This document shows positions 27,301 to 39,930 of a stretch of DNA of 64,000 nucleotides, in pieces (the first letter of the stretch is position 1; each line of letters begins with the position of its first letter). This stretch comes from Rotaria macrura (taxonomy: Eukaryota; Rotifera; Eurotatoria; Philodinida; Philodinidae), in contig OENT01000237.1 of assembly GCA_900239685.1 (NCBI GenBank), positions 90,960-154,959 of the forward strand. The letters run 5' to 3'. The position numbers were made by a program, and so were the translations under genes. The notes under the pieces are model-generated. The model saw only the letters and a program-made list of their open reading frames with translations. It searched no databases and was not told where the DNA came from.

Positions 27301-30205
27301 AATCTGAATAGTTCGCCAATTATGATGGAGCGTCAATTTAGTAAAAATCGAGAGACAGAAAAATATCTTTTTTTCTATATTCGATAAAACGGCTTGTCCA
27401 CGTAACGCGCTACTTCGGTGGTGAAGTTTTTGAAAAATTTTTTTTCCGGATCGACCAATCTCGACACATCATCGGATGCAGGTTTTTGCGCTAATTACGA
27501 ATTTAATATTCTTTCTTGAAAAAAATCGTGTTTCAGATACCAAAACGACGTTTTAAACTTTTGAGAAATCGTATTTTTAATTTCTCTAGGGAGAAACGTT
27601 TTCGAAAACGTCTGATTATCATACCATTCGATACAGAATTTAAAAGTCTACAAAATGACACATTTATTTTTAACTTTCACTACCGAAGACAAATTTTTAA
27701 TTGTTGTAGATTTTCCAACTTTCTGTACTAGTAACTGGGTTCCGGTTCGCCGTAGCTATTTGATTTTTTAAACACAGGTTATACATAGAGAAAAGACCAA
27801 TCACTGTAAAAATTAAATAGATCTGAGCACGTAAAGTTACCTAAAATTGATTGACAAAAAAGAGTGTCACAGCGTTACGTTGTCTTTTCTCGCTTTTTAT
27901 ATGAATAACGAGAGTGACGAGAACATTCTTTTTATCATTGAAAAGCTCTTTTCATGCTCTACATACTTGGTTCCAGGGCTAATTTGTTTGGAGACCGTTG
28001 TTTGCAAGGAATTGAAAGATGAGTCAGAGGGTTGTAAATTTAGGGTCCTCCTGTGTCACAGTGTTACGTGACTATAAACCATTCCTGTAAACTATAGAGT
28101 TCAACCTAAAAATATCAAATTGATTGTTTAGATAGAAGTTGTCGAGCTGCGTCGAATGGCGTCTGGATGAACTTTCTAGTTATCATTGTTCTCCAGATAT
28201 TTAAAAAATGATTGCCAAAATGTCACAGCGTTACGCTTGGACAAGCCGAAAAATAGAAGCTGATAACGACTTCAGAGTTATCATGAATTTGCTTATTATA
28301 AATTATGATTACATCAATAACTGTAAAGTAGGATTCGACAGAATCATTAAAAATTCGTACAAATACGATTAAAGAAAAAAATCATTCATTATTAATTAAT
28401 ACAACAGAAAGTGTAATTATTGACGATGAGGAGCAATCTGAAGAAATTATTTCAAAAGAAGTAATTATGAAAATTTACTTTTCGTCGGATTGCATTTAAT
28501 CATAGGTTAGAACTTTTGGATGAATTTTATAGCATATTTCGTATCTTTTCACTATGGAAAGACAAAAGGAAATAATTCAAACATGATTGCTAATTAGATC
28601 ATGCCAAGAAAATAGACTTATCGAAGCATTGATGCAATCCATGAAAGAGTATATACGATGCGGCTATGTTTATGAGATGCGTGTCCACACTGAATAGAAA
28701 TTGCTGCTGGATCACTTTAGTTTTAGAAACTGGTTTGATTTAATCTCTATGTTATGAGACCTAGTCAATACTGACTTCAGATATTTTTTCACAAATAAAG
28801 AATACTATCAGATAAAAATCAATGAATATTTTGGTTATAATGGTAATTATTGTCAAATATTTACAATCAAGATGGGTATCAGTTAAATCACGACTCAGCA
28901 TCAAATATTTTGTACAAATGAAATTAGAGATACATCGTTTTTCTTATTCAATCATGAAATCAAGATATGTAGTTCGATGAAATCAGATTCTATATAATTT
29001 ATGGTTTATCGTTATAGTTACAGTGTAACGTATTTTTCAGCGAACTCGTCCGCATAATTAAAACATTTCAAATATACTATCTATTTCATGCTTAAATTTT
29101 CATTACAGAAATTTTCAATCCATAGAAAATCGATTTGATCGATGAGCATGAACGATGCAATTATCGTCTACGAAAAATATGACCGTAATACTGTGATTAC
29201 TCATTGCATCATCGATCATACCTCTAGATAGAATATAGTCTTCAGAAAGTCATATAAGAGTTCAATGATGATAACATTTCCCTAGTCTGGAATCATTTTA
29301 ATCTGTTCTATTTCAAATAAGAGCATTTCAATTACACAAATTGATCCTTCCATGGACTTTGTCGACGAATAGAAAATGTCAATCTGTTAATGAAATTAAT
29401 AACAATGATTTAGTAATAAGTAGAAAATGAGAAGTATCTATTGTATGTTCTCATCGATTACCGACTGTAACAATTTTTCTATGAGAAAAAGAATCATTTT
29501 TAAGATCAAACGTTTCACAATTGGAATTCTACGCAAAATCTTGTAAAGGAAACGTATTTATTTTGTCGAATAGAAGTTTAATTGTTCACATCGGCATATA
29601 TATGCTACGCTTCATCAAAAATTACGTGTGATAATTCATTTCAACTGACTCCAATTACTTTTCAAATTATATGAAAATAAATTTTACTATAAATTTAATC
29701 AAAATGAAAATATCCCAAACTCATCATTGTCATTTTATTAAAACAAATAAAAGAAAGAAAAACTTTTCTTCTTTTTGAAAGATAAAAAATACGTCATTTA
29801 TTTCGTTTGAAGTTTGAGAAGAAAGTGAAAAATAATCATAGCATGTTCCAAACGAAAATTACAAGTGCAAGATCATGCAATATGATAGTATTTTCAATTT
29901 GAAATTCTTCTTCTTTGATTATAATACATAAAAATGCAGTGTTAAGTCAATCTATAAAATATAATCTTAACAATGAAGTCTACGTTGTGCTCGTTAGTTG
30001 TTTTCCTTTATCATATGAAATATATATAGTGAACTAATATTATATCTAAATATAAGGAGCAACATGGGTAAAATTTTTTCTTTGCCTTCATTTTCGAAAA
30101 AACATACAACAAATCATAAGTTGAGAAATGTTCAATGCTAAATGACAAAAGAAGAAAACGAAAAGGAAAAACTATGCGTGACTGTCACTAAATCGAATAG
30201 GTTAA
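24319..30205. other. Intergenic spacer between convergent genes
   Basis: About 5.9 kb between the stop of the ankyrin gene and the stop of the FAM162-like gene. It holds the element at 27390-28248 and otherwise AT-rich sequence with no supported gene. Small open frames near 25606-25896 lie on both strands over each other and show no domain. Confidence 0.6.
27390..28248. mobile_element. Short-TIR DNA element with internal motif copies, element D
   Basis: The left end CGGCTTGTCCACGTAACGC and the reverse complement of the right end CGGCTTGTCCAAGCGTAACGC match over an 11-bp core and again in the GTAACGC part. The motif GTGTCACAGCGTTACG occurs at 27864-27879, with one mismatch at 28053-28068, and with an altered first base at 28220-28235. 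AAAA flanks both ends and could be a target duplication. Length is 859 bp with no transposase frame. It is likely a non-autonomous DNA transposon of a family I cannot name. Confidence 0.65.
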
Positions 30206-30854
30206 TTATTCATTGATTTCATCAACCGGTATTGAATAACGTTCGGTACGTTTCGAGTGTTGATGTACTGGTTCCAATTTTGCATGAAGTCGAGAATTTC
30301 CACGATGCATATCATAAATACTATCCGTGTATCGTTTGCCTTCTTTACGAGCACTTTTACCACGAACTGCTGCAATGTATGCTAGGATACCTGTACCAAA
30401 AAGAGAAGCAACAACGCATCGTGCTCGAAATTTATCTTTCGTTCTTTGATATGCACGATTGCTACAACGAAAAAGAATTCATAATCAATTATTGTAAAGT
30501 AAATCATCACTGTATCCTACGGAATAGAGTCAGGAACATCACGATAACGACTATAAAGTCCACCTAAAACCATAACTACTTTTGCCAGTGAACCAAGATG
30601 AACAGCTAAAAGACAAGAATAATCAACTAGAGACATTCACATCGAAGTTGATACCTACGGACAGTATCGAATGATTTGCCTTCATTTGTATTTACTGTCG
30701 AAGATTGATTTGTTGAGCCGCCGGGACTAGTTGATTCGGCAAGATATCGAGCACTAGTATTCAAAGGAAGAACTGTTTGTCGAAGAACATTTTGATAATA
30801 TACATGACGCAGTAGAGAAGTTTGTCGCAGCGTTGATTTACTAATGGCAGACAT
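30206..30854 (-). CDS. FAM162/UPF0389-like mitochondrial membrane protein
   Basis: Three minus-strand exons: 30854-30659, 30605-30521 and 30461-30206, with introns of 53 and 59 bp, giving 178 aa. The N-terminus (about 45 residues) is rich in Arg, Ser, Thr and Leu and poor in acidic residues, as in a mitochondrial targeting sequence. Residues about 75-105 carry the LYSRYRDVP segment. A single membrane helix (VVASLFGTGILAYIAAV) is followed by RGKSARKEG. That arrangement of a short R-x-x-D-[IV]-P segment, a helix of A-x-x-R-x-R type, a TM segment and then GK-x-A matches the FAM162 (UPF0389) family. Its human member FAM162A is a mitochondrial protein linked to hypoxia-induced cell death. The protein is slightly longer than the vertebrate ones (about 155 aa). 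The gene is head-to-head with MED16, 346 bp apart. The family call is from memory of the pattern. Confidence 0.6.
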
Positions 30855-31200
30855 TAGTGAAAGTGAGAAAATGAAAGATGTTTTCTATTCAGTTCGAGTA
30901 AAATTAGACTGAAGCGCGTTGGGTACAAAATTTCAAGCTCACCCAGGTCGTATGTACCGTTATAGACAGAAAAGAATAACAGCAGTCCATTGGCTGATCG
31001 ATGCAAGGCAATAGCCAAATGGAATCGAAAGGTGGCGTTTATTGCTTGACTCGATGTCTAGGCAAACGTTATAATTAGCAGACAATATCGATGTCAAAAA
31101 CTATTTGCTCACGAACTAAACGAATAATATACAGACTGATTTGATGAAGAAACAAAAAGTTTCTACCGAGTTTTTATTGTGAGTTTCTTTTCATATTGTC
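30855..31200. promoter_or_regulatory. Compact bidirectional promoter, FAM162-like gene and MED16
   Basis: Only 346 bp lie between the two start codons. The region has a higher GC share than its surroundings and contains ATTGG at 30989-30993 (an inverted CCAAT box within CCATTGGCTG). No TATA box is obvious. CCAAT boxes read by NF-Y are common in bidirectional housekeeping promoters; their use here is inferred. Confidence 0.45.
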
Positions 31201-34200
31201 ATGGAACTCATCTATACTGTTGACGTAAAGATGACATTTAATGGCGAAAATTTTAAACAAATATTAAAAATGGATGTATCATGTTTGAATATTCTTTCAT
31301 TTTCATGTTATCATTTATTGTCATCCAATCAAGAAAAATACTATCCAGAAACTAGTTCATCGTAAATGATTTTCTCAGTTTTTTCTTCTTCTTCTAAGTT
31401 GTGCTTTAATTTTTTTTCTTTTTTTGTCTCGATGTCATTTCAAGATCTTTACATCAAACAACTAAATCACCATGCTGTGTTTACATTTGTCCACTTGAAC
31501 AACCATGGAATTTTAATTTAATTACAATATCATATTCACCAATTGTTCAACTTATTTGGAGTCTCGATAGTACACATTTACTGGTATGTAATCAAGCAGG
31601 TCTTTGTCAAATATTCAAAATGAAAGTATGAAAATATTTTGTATAGAAATTGTAGATCTTGAAGATTTTCAATTTCATTTAGAACGGTTGCATTAATGTA
31701 ATGGAGGATATATATCAATATGAAATACGTGAAGATATTCTTTGTGCTAAATATCTTTTCCCCAGAGAATCAGTCTGTTTTGTCGAAGGACTTCTTTTTG
31801 TTTGTAATTCACAAAATAATTTTCTTAGATCATAGTTAATCTTGATGCAAACGAATCATTTTATGGAAGAGTTGATAGTTCATCATCCTTATTGAAATAT
31901 GCGTATGATTCAGGCAATTTCGTATGTGCTACCAGTTCAGGCGTTGTGAGTTCGAATATTATTTATCTCATATAATACTGTTCTTTTTTCTTTCGGAACT
32001 CATTCAGATTCATATATTACCTCTTAATCGCTCATTACCTCCAACTAGTTATAAACTATCACAACACGAGCCATTCTGTGCTTCTCTATGTGATATTTAT
32101 CCAACACAGAAAGGCTTTAATGTTATACTTAGTGAACATATAGAAGGTGCATTGGTTCAGTTTTTTGTTGTTGATTATGTTTCATTAGCATCGAAATTAT
32201 CTCTCAAGTCTTGTCGAGTTCATGGCTTTCGAATTCCATCGTGTTATGGGAAGCTTGAGTCATTAGCTTATATTCAACGAGACGGAATCAATTGTGTTCT
32301 TACACATATGACATCGTGTCATGGTGATTTAGTTGATCTTTATGAGTATAGAATCCAACAACAAGATTGGATATCAATAACTTTATGGAATACATCTGAA
32401 CCACGTATTTCATCAATATCCATATCATCGAGCCCATTATTAATTCAAGATGATGATTATAAAGGATTATTTGCGCGACAAATTCTCATTGCATTCGATG
32501 ATGGTTCAATAGTTAGTTTTGATAAATTTACTCTTACATCTCATGAACGATATCTACCCCAGAATACTTCTGATTCAAATAACACACAAATCGAATATTT
32601 TATTCGAATTCAACATACATATTCTGGTATGAGAAAACATTCAAGATAGTTTGATAAGCCAAAGCTACGATTATAATTTCAAAAATAGAAAAAAATCTCT
32701 GAATCCACTTACCAGTTTCTCTTACGATAGTAACACGATGAATATTTACTGTTTTACTTAAATAGAAAATGACTTTATGATGAAAAGTACTCCAGTCTCT
32801 AGTACAGTGGAAATATCTTCACAGTAGTTGATACCATATCTTCTATAATAATAGAACGAGTAGCTTATCACATTATACGATCGGACATGTGTGAAGTGAA
32901 AAGTATTATTTAGAGAACGCTGGGGCAAATCAATTACACTTTTGAAAAATTTGTCTTTTTTCTTTAATAACTTTTTTATTTTTCATCGGATGAAAAAAGT
33001 TCTCTATCCAGCTGTACGTTTAGCTTTTCAAAACGTTTCTCAGGCACGGATCGGCACCGGGTTTTCAGAACCCACCCCTGGCAATAATTGATTTACCTCA
33101 TATGGGGCAAATCAATTATTGCAGTTAATTTTGCTGGTACCTTGATTAAGCAATTTTCACGATATTCCAACTTTATTTTAAGATGATCCTGACAGCAAAA
33201 ACGTTCAGCATGTCAAAATCTATCACTTGAAACTATTTTCAAGGTTAGTAAAAAGGTGAAATTCTAATTTTTAATGCATATTATTAAATAGCAGTAAATA
33301 GCTTGATGTTTTTTTCATGCATTTTACTGAGTTTCAAGTAACACATTAATTGTTCAACTGTGTTGAAATACATAATGAGTAAGATCTCAATGAGAATGTC
33401 ACGAATTCACCTCATTAGGTAACTAGAACAGAGACTTAAGTCAGTTTAACTTTAGAAGACTTCATAGTCCGCAGAACCTGGTCTTTCTGCTAGGTGTAAA
33501 TTTTACAATTGACAGTAGTGTGGCTGGAATGGTTAGGCTCAACATGCATTGAAGCTACACCTTATGTGAGGAAGAGAAATCTAGTTTGGTACCACCTCCT
33601 TAGAATCTATGCCACTTCTATTCTATGTTTGGCAAAAGATTTTTAGCATTACGAAGTTCAGTAACGTTCAATTCTACTAACTTTAAGTTTAAGATTGTTT
33701 GCTGCTGTTAGGTAACATTCTAGTGCCTAGCAGTGTGCTTCTGAATTTCTCATTCATCCATAGACGACGAATGTGATCATCTTCTTAACTCAATTAAATG
33801 ATATTTTATCCTAGCAGTGTGATTTTGAGAGTGGCTCTTGCAGATTTCGGTAAAAGACTAATGAGCACTTTTCACAATCAATGATATTGATTGATGCATA
33901 AAGTGCGATGCGTATTGGTAATGCAGAAATTTAGATAGAATTGTAGTTGTTAGTAAGGATATTTTTCATTTAAATTAGTTCATTAGTTCTAGAATCAATC
34001 GACAGAACATTAAAATGTTCACTAGCTCTGGACGTTAAACTTATACTAGCGCTTTGTTGTTAGAGTCAAGTAGTCTATTCTGAGCCGGTTAGGAGTTATT
34101 CTGATCAATCGGTTTCCTGTTTATAGTCCGTGTGGTATAAAAACTTTCTCGCCATTTGAAATACCAGGAAGCTCTGGTAAAATCTATTGTTTGAACCTAA

Positions 34201-37200
34201 AGATCGGGTAGATACTGAACAGCAATAAGTTTCCCTTATCAGGAAATCTTTGATTGGTAAAACTTAACTTTGGATCCCCATTACAAATTTTAAATACTGC
34301 GACTTATAGAATCCTTCTTTCATTCGCTTCTTCTAACAGTTGGACATAACTGTATACATTCACAATTCAACTTTACTGTCATTAATGCCTTTATCTCAAG
34401 GGGGTTCTTCTGATGCATATTCATAACAGGTTTACGAAATAGAATAAGTATCAGATATAATATTGTTCACGCATGGATCACTAAGTAGAACCTTGTTCTC
34501 AATAAGAATATAAAATTTTGTTTCTGGGAAAATCAGATAAAGCATTTATTTTTGTAATAATCATAATTTTTCTTATGATACTATTATGTGACGATTATAA
34601 CACGAAGATATCATTTTGCGAAGAAAAAAGGATGTTTGATTATGTATTTTAAACAGAATTATGATAAATCTTTGTAAAAAAACGTTTGCATCAATCAGAA
34701 GAATATTTCGTTTCTATAACTCAGAAAAACTTCCTAGTACTCTAGCTATCGTCTTCGACCGGCAGATAAAATGTATTCTACTTATCAATCAGTTCTTTCT
34801 CAAGACTTGAATTTCAAAACTTCTTTAATTTCACTTCTTTGCTTTGGTAAGCGGTGAATAATTTTCTATTCATTCTGGAATCGAAAAACTTACTCTTTCT
34901 TTAATTTGTAATGTGTAGCACTTTCTTTGAATTCTAATATGAAATCTTTGATAATATTCATCAAAAGTAGTAGATGCATTTACTGTTGTTCATATTGAAA
35001 TGCTGAATTCATATCGATAAAAATCTTCACTTTTGTTTTGATAAAATGCTCTTTCTTTGACCTTCAAATTTAGGAGTTCAAAGTCTTCAAATCCATTCAA
35101 AAGTTTGTACTAAATTATCGAAAAAGAAATCTTCTAATTGTTTAAAGCCAAGATGGCTAAGGATTTCTCATGTTCGATTTTATGTAAGTCTTTTGCAAAA
35201 TCCTGAATGTTAAAATTTTCCGTTGAATTTTGAGAGCTATTTTTGCTCCATAGCATAATGGTTTTTAAATAAGGTACGAATAACATCTCGTTATCAAAAA
35301 GTAAATACTTACTGAAGACAATTTCTCTATTATCAATGGTTTATAAAACATTGCTAGTTAAGTTACATAAAATCACATCTTTCAAAATCATAGGAATTAT
35401 GAACAACTAGTTTTTAATTAAATAAAAGCAAAGGCAACGAGACTCAACTATTCAACGCTTGTACTAGATAGTCATTACTACGTATATGATCGAAGGAGTA
35501 TAACAGGAAAGACAGTTGGGGATGAATCGAGGAACCCGGTGTTTAACGAAAGCAAAGTTCAAAGACTTGAAATTGGTACGAACGAATTATACATAGTTAT
35601 TTTCTTTTTAATGTTGTACTACAACAATAAGATGCGACGAAAGGGACTTAACAGATACGCTGGCGCTGAGGAGTTCAAGCTCTACCAGACATTCTATTAA
35701 GGAATTTTCATCTACACTGCCCAGGCAGACAAACATTTGGAAAAACGCGTTTAAACGCTCAATCGGTAACGCCAATTGTGAGTCACTAACGCTCATTAAA
35801 AATACGCAAGAAACGCGTTTTTTATGCAGAATTTTCACTTTCCGAGCGTGAAAACGGATAAAAATTCTAATTCTGATGGTTTAAACGCATTGGCTTTTAA
35901 GTTGTCGAATAATTGTGCGTTTTAACGCTCAGGTCAAGAGTTTTTATCCGTTTTCACGCTTTGAAAGTGAAAATTCTGCATAAAAAACGCGTTTCTTGCG
36001 TTTTTTCAATGAGCGTTAGTGACTCACAATCGGCGTTACCGATTGAGCGTTTAAACGCGTTTTTCCAAATGTTTGTCTGCTTGGGTGACAGCCGTTTTAC
36101 AATTATCTGATCATTAAAACCATACATAGAAGGCACTCATCGCATATTCTCTAACATACGCCTTTGGCATCGAACAAAAATTAGAAAATATGAATGAATC
36201 CTCACGAGCTAAACAAGCATATACTAGGAAAAGTTTATCAAATGATACAATATCTTTAGTAAAGCATCATACTTCAATAATATTACCAAACGTTTTTAGG
36301 ACTCAGTAAAATGCACGAAAAAAACATCTAGCTATTTGATAATATGTATTACAATTAGAATTTCACCTTTGTAATAACCTTGAAAATAGTTTCAAGTGAT
36401 AGGTTTTGACATGCTGAACATTTTTGGTGTCAGGATCATCTTAAAATAAAGTTGGGATCTCGTGAAAATCGCTTCATCAAGGTACCAGAAAAATTAACCG
36501 CAAGAATTGATTTACCCCAATGATGTCAGTGCAATCATTGATTTGCCCCATATGAGGTAAATCAATTATTGCCGGGGGTGGGTTCTGGAAACCCGGTGCC
36601 GATCCGTGTCTGAGAAACGTTTTGAAAAGCTAAACAACAGCTGGATAGAGAACTTTTTTCATCCGATGAAAAATAAAAAAGTTATTAAAGAAAAAAGATA
36701 AATTTTTCAAAAATGTAATTGATTTGCCCCAGCGTTCTCTAGTTGTTCATTCCGCATTCTTCTTATTTATCTAATCAATATTGAACACTAATTGAATTCA
36801 TCGATTTTGAATCGTATTGTCTCATCAGATAATGTAAAATATGGACATAAATTCTAGCAGCAGATTCAGAAAAAATATTAACCATAGTTCTGACACTAGT
36901 TTCATCGCGAAAAATTACATCTGTCTTTGATAGCTAAATTCAACGAAATCTATTTTTCCTAGATTTGTGTGCATTTCGAAAGGGAAACAGCTGATTTTTT
37001 TGATTTCAAATCAATTTTAGATTAAAAAGAATCAGTGACTCAATTGAAATTATGAAATTTGGTATCCTTGTTGTTCGAAGTATCAATCTAGAGAGGGACA
37101 GTTTAAATCCGATTGTTTTGATTTTTTTGTTGATTTTTCAGATTGCAATCAATTGATGTAAATCAAAAACAAATCGGAAAAATCACAGAAATCAGAAATC

Positions 37201-39930
37201 AGCTGTTTCCCCCTTGGTGCATTTAGTACTATGAGTTTTCTTGTTTGTTAATTTTCAATAGACTGATATATGATAGTTTTTAACGAGTAGGTTTATGTTG
37301 TGTTGGCTTTACACAAAATGGTAATCTTGCTCTTTTTCGTACAATATGTCTCAAGAATATTTTGCTTATGCCATCAAGTATTAATATTCTCGTTCATTTA
37401 TTTGAACAATATATAGTTCAAAAGCCTTATCCTTGTGATATATGGGATATCTTATGTCTTATTTCAAATAGTACATTATTAAATCAACTTATTGATACAT
37501 TGGTAGTGAATTTTAATGCGCAAACACTGGAATTTAAACGTGTATATTTCGTACGTTTTAAAGAATGTCTCTATCATTTACATCGTCTAGCATGTCCATT
37601 TACTCAGGATAGTTCTGAACATTTAATTAGTTTACTTATCTATCATGTTCTATTAATTGTGCGAGATTATCTTCGATTATTTATATATGAACCGACAAAT
37701 CGAAATTTTGTTGATGCTGCAAAAGAAATTTTACAGCAAAAATCGTTTATCGAATTTCTAGACTTAAAACGATTGAAATATTTAGGTGATCAAATCATCA
37801 TCAATGAAACATATACTATAGATACAACTCATTATCAATTAATATCATTTACATCATTAATTAACTGGATCTGTGATATTATATTTAATTTCGTTAATTA
37901 TTTACATACACAACAAACATCATCGTATTTAAAATTTCAAAACTTGTTTACTGATTCTAAACAATTACAATGGTTAAGAGAATTCATCATTTATATTCAT
38001 GTTCTGAATAAAATGAATAAAATACCTTTTAGTAAAATTGTTAACTTAAAATTATCAGCACATAAACTAACAACAAATTCAAATGAAAAAACAGATCTCC
38101 TAAAAGATATTTATCATTGTTTAACAAGATATTGTCAAAAACTTGAAGGTAAACATAATTAGATAAAACTACTAACATAAGTTGCATGTTTGGTGTCTCA
38201 ATTGTACGAAATAGATTCATTCAATGTTCTCTTGTAATATTCTTGGATATATTGTCTTGAAACACTACATAGCATTCTACTCAGTATATTTAAAAAGTGT
38301 GGTATTTCATGCTTTTTAAAAACTCCTATGTTTGAAGCTTTTCTATAGATTATTCAATTCTATTAAAATTTTAAGTGAAATCTTTTCGAAGGATGAATAT
38401 TGCCAAATATGCACATTGAATAAACTGTGTTCTTTGAAAACGATCTATATACGTACATAGGAAACTTTTTAATAAACTAGGATCCTACATGGATAGATAG
38501 AGTAACCATAGAACAGTATAAGAAAGAATGTAGACAGTTGTGAAATACTCTTCGATTTCATAGCATCTCTATGGATAGATCTCGGTTATAGCAAAATTAA
38601 ATTAAATCTTTAAACGATCGCATCTCATACTGATAAAGACTTGTGATGATTTTTTTTTGAGAATGCATTCTTTTCCTAAGGCTAGGTTCCTCAAGGAGAA
38701 TCTAAACTACATAGATGACGAATGAAATTTCATTCATAGAAACAATTGCTTCGAATTACATAGTTCTGCAAGAGCCAACCAAGACGGGCAAAATTCTCTA
38801 ACGATATTGATTTACAGAATTGACTGAAATATGTTGTTCTTCTATTGTTTGTAATGCATTCGATATCAAGATGTTAAATTTCATGAGAGACACATTGAAG
38901 CGCATCGAATAAATATCAAACAGTATTATAAACAGAACATAATGTGAAATTGAATACTTTTTCTGTTTTTGTTCTCGTCACATGCTTTGTCGATCCTTTT
39001 AATTCATTTAGATTTTGATTTCAACATTTATTACATTCTATTAGTAGGCTATGAGAATCAATTTTTCAAAGTTTGTCATAAATTTGACGAGTCTAATCCG
39101 TAATCATCGTACGGTAATAAACAGCTTCCTATGTTTTCTTATTTGTCTATCAGGATTAGAATATCAATACTCGTAGGACTTTGATTGGAATCGAAATGGA
39201 TTATCCGCAGCTATTATTCACTTATTAGGTTAAACATAAAATGAATTTATTAGAAATATTCATAGCTTAAATCTTTAATAAATCTTCACCCCATCTTGTT
39301 ACTTACCATTTAAAATTAGATCTATCGAAAGAAATCGCATATAGTAAAAACAGATTCATTCTGAGATGCTAAATTTTCTCTGACTTAAATACATTTAATT
39401 CCATAATAAAAATATATCTATGTCGACTAGTTTTATTCATAATGTGCGAGCATATGTATCATATGAAAACGTTTTTTTTAATTTTATCGTTCTTAGATGA
39501 AAAAGCCAATGTATTCGATGAGTATTTTCTTGAAGACTGGTCTATTATTGACATAGAAATGTTACAATCAAAAGCTGAAACTTTGTTGCCTAGATCGGAT
39601 CCATTTCTTATTCCGAATTCAACATTATTACAAACATTTGTCCGTGATCAGTTACCATCGTTTGCAACTCATCTGTATGGTAATTCAATAATGAATAATC
39701 ATTTTTCAGATATACAATTCGATATAATAAATCTTGGTAAAATGTTTTTGTCATCGAATTCAACATATCGTCGATGTTTACGTTGCTCAAATTTCTCGCG
39801 AGCATTAACAACCGAACCATATCCATTTCTTGTTTATCGTCTACATAATCGATGTTTATGTGGTGGTCTATTTCATATGTACACTCAATCAAATACGAGT
39901 GAATTATCAACAGTGAAATTGCAAAAATAG
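31201..39930 (+). CDS. MED16: Mediator of RNA polymerase II transcription subunit 16
   Basis: Seven exons: 31201-31361, 31445-31625, 31683-31799, 31829-31945, 32008-32626, 37291-38148 and 39497-39930. Together they are 2487 nt, encoding 828 aa (human MED16 is about 877). The N-terminus MELIYTVD parallels the start of animal MED16. The first ~400 residues are WD-like beta repeats (PWNFNL, VQLIWSLDSTHLL, GNFVCATSSG). Exon 5 to exon 6 joins at SGLCCVGFTQNGNL, matching the conserved end of the propeller. The helical C-terminal half starts with DIWDIL. The last ~50 residues carry a CxxC ... RCLCGGL motif, the cysteine cluster typical of the MED16 C-terminus. MED16 is a tail-module subunit linking activators to the Mediator complex in the nucleus. 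Intron 5 is 4664 bp because of a 3.8-kb inserted element. A polyadenylation signal AATAAA lies at 40055-40060. Intron 3 is only 29 bp as drawn; an alternative donor at 31773 would make it 56 bp and drop nine codons. Confidence 0.88.
32911..36741. mobile_element. Large DNA element with ~420-bp terminal inverted repeats, element B
   Basis: Both ends carry TAGAGAACGCTGGGGCAAAT in inverted orientation (left from 32911; right ending 36741). Excluding the outer TA gives a plausible TA target duplication and a terminus GAGAACGCTGGGGC. The arms match over about 32911-33332 and 36301-36741, including the segment around GTTCTCTATCCAGCTG and the HindIII-free G/C-rich block near 33050-33080. Inside each arm the terminal motif TGGGGCAAATCAATTA is repeated about 185 bp inward next to an inverted copy. 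The interior (33333-36300) has no transposase frame and contains a smaller nested palindrome. It is a non-autonomous element; the TA duplication would suit a Tc1/mariner-type mechanism. Confidence 0.85.
35715..36088. mobile_element. Nested palindromic element, element C
   Basis: Arms about 35715-35855 and 35945-36088 are inverted copies. Each outer end carries CCCARGCAGACAAACATTTG, followed by repeated ACGCGTTT and GAGCGTTA-type strings, with a ~90-bp centre. Both arms show the same spurious peptide in opposite orientation (LPIERLNAFFQMFVCLG), as expected for an inverted repeat. It lies inside element B and is probably a separate MITE inserted later. Confidence 0.75.
38149..39496. other. Intron 6 of MED16
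   Basis: 1348 bp of AT-rich sequence, donor GTAAAC, acceptor TCGTTCTTAG. No gene or inverted repeat was recognised. Confidence 0.75.

Larger units (their letters stand above)
32627..37290. other. Intron 5 of MED16, inflated by mobile DNA
   Basis: 4664 bp, donor GTATGA, acceptor CGAGTAG. Most of it is the inverted-repeat element at 32911-36741. The remaining roughly 830 bp (32627-32910 and 36742-37290) hold nothing recognisable. Confidence 0.85.

Noticed and set aside
30232..30567. 111-codon open frame on the plus strand
   Set aside because: It is the antisense shadow of the second and third exons of the FAM162-like gene, which splices cleanly on the minus strand.
35608..36110. Two similar open frames in opposite orientation, suggesting a duplicated small gene
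   Set aside because: They are the two arms of the palindromic element at 35715-36088; the shared peptide is a by-product of the inverted repeat.
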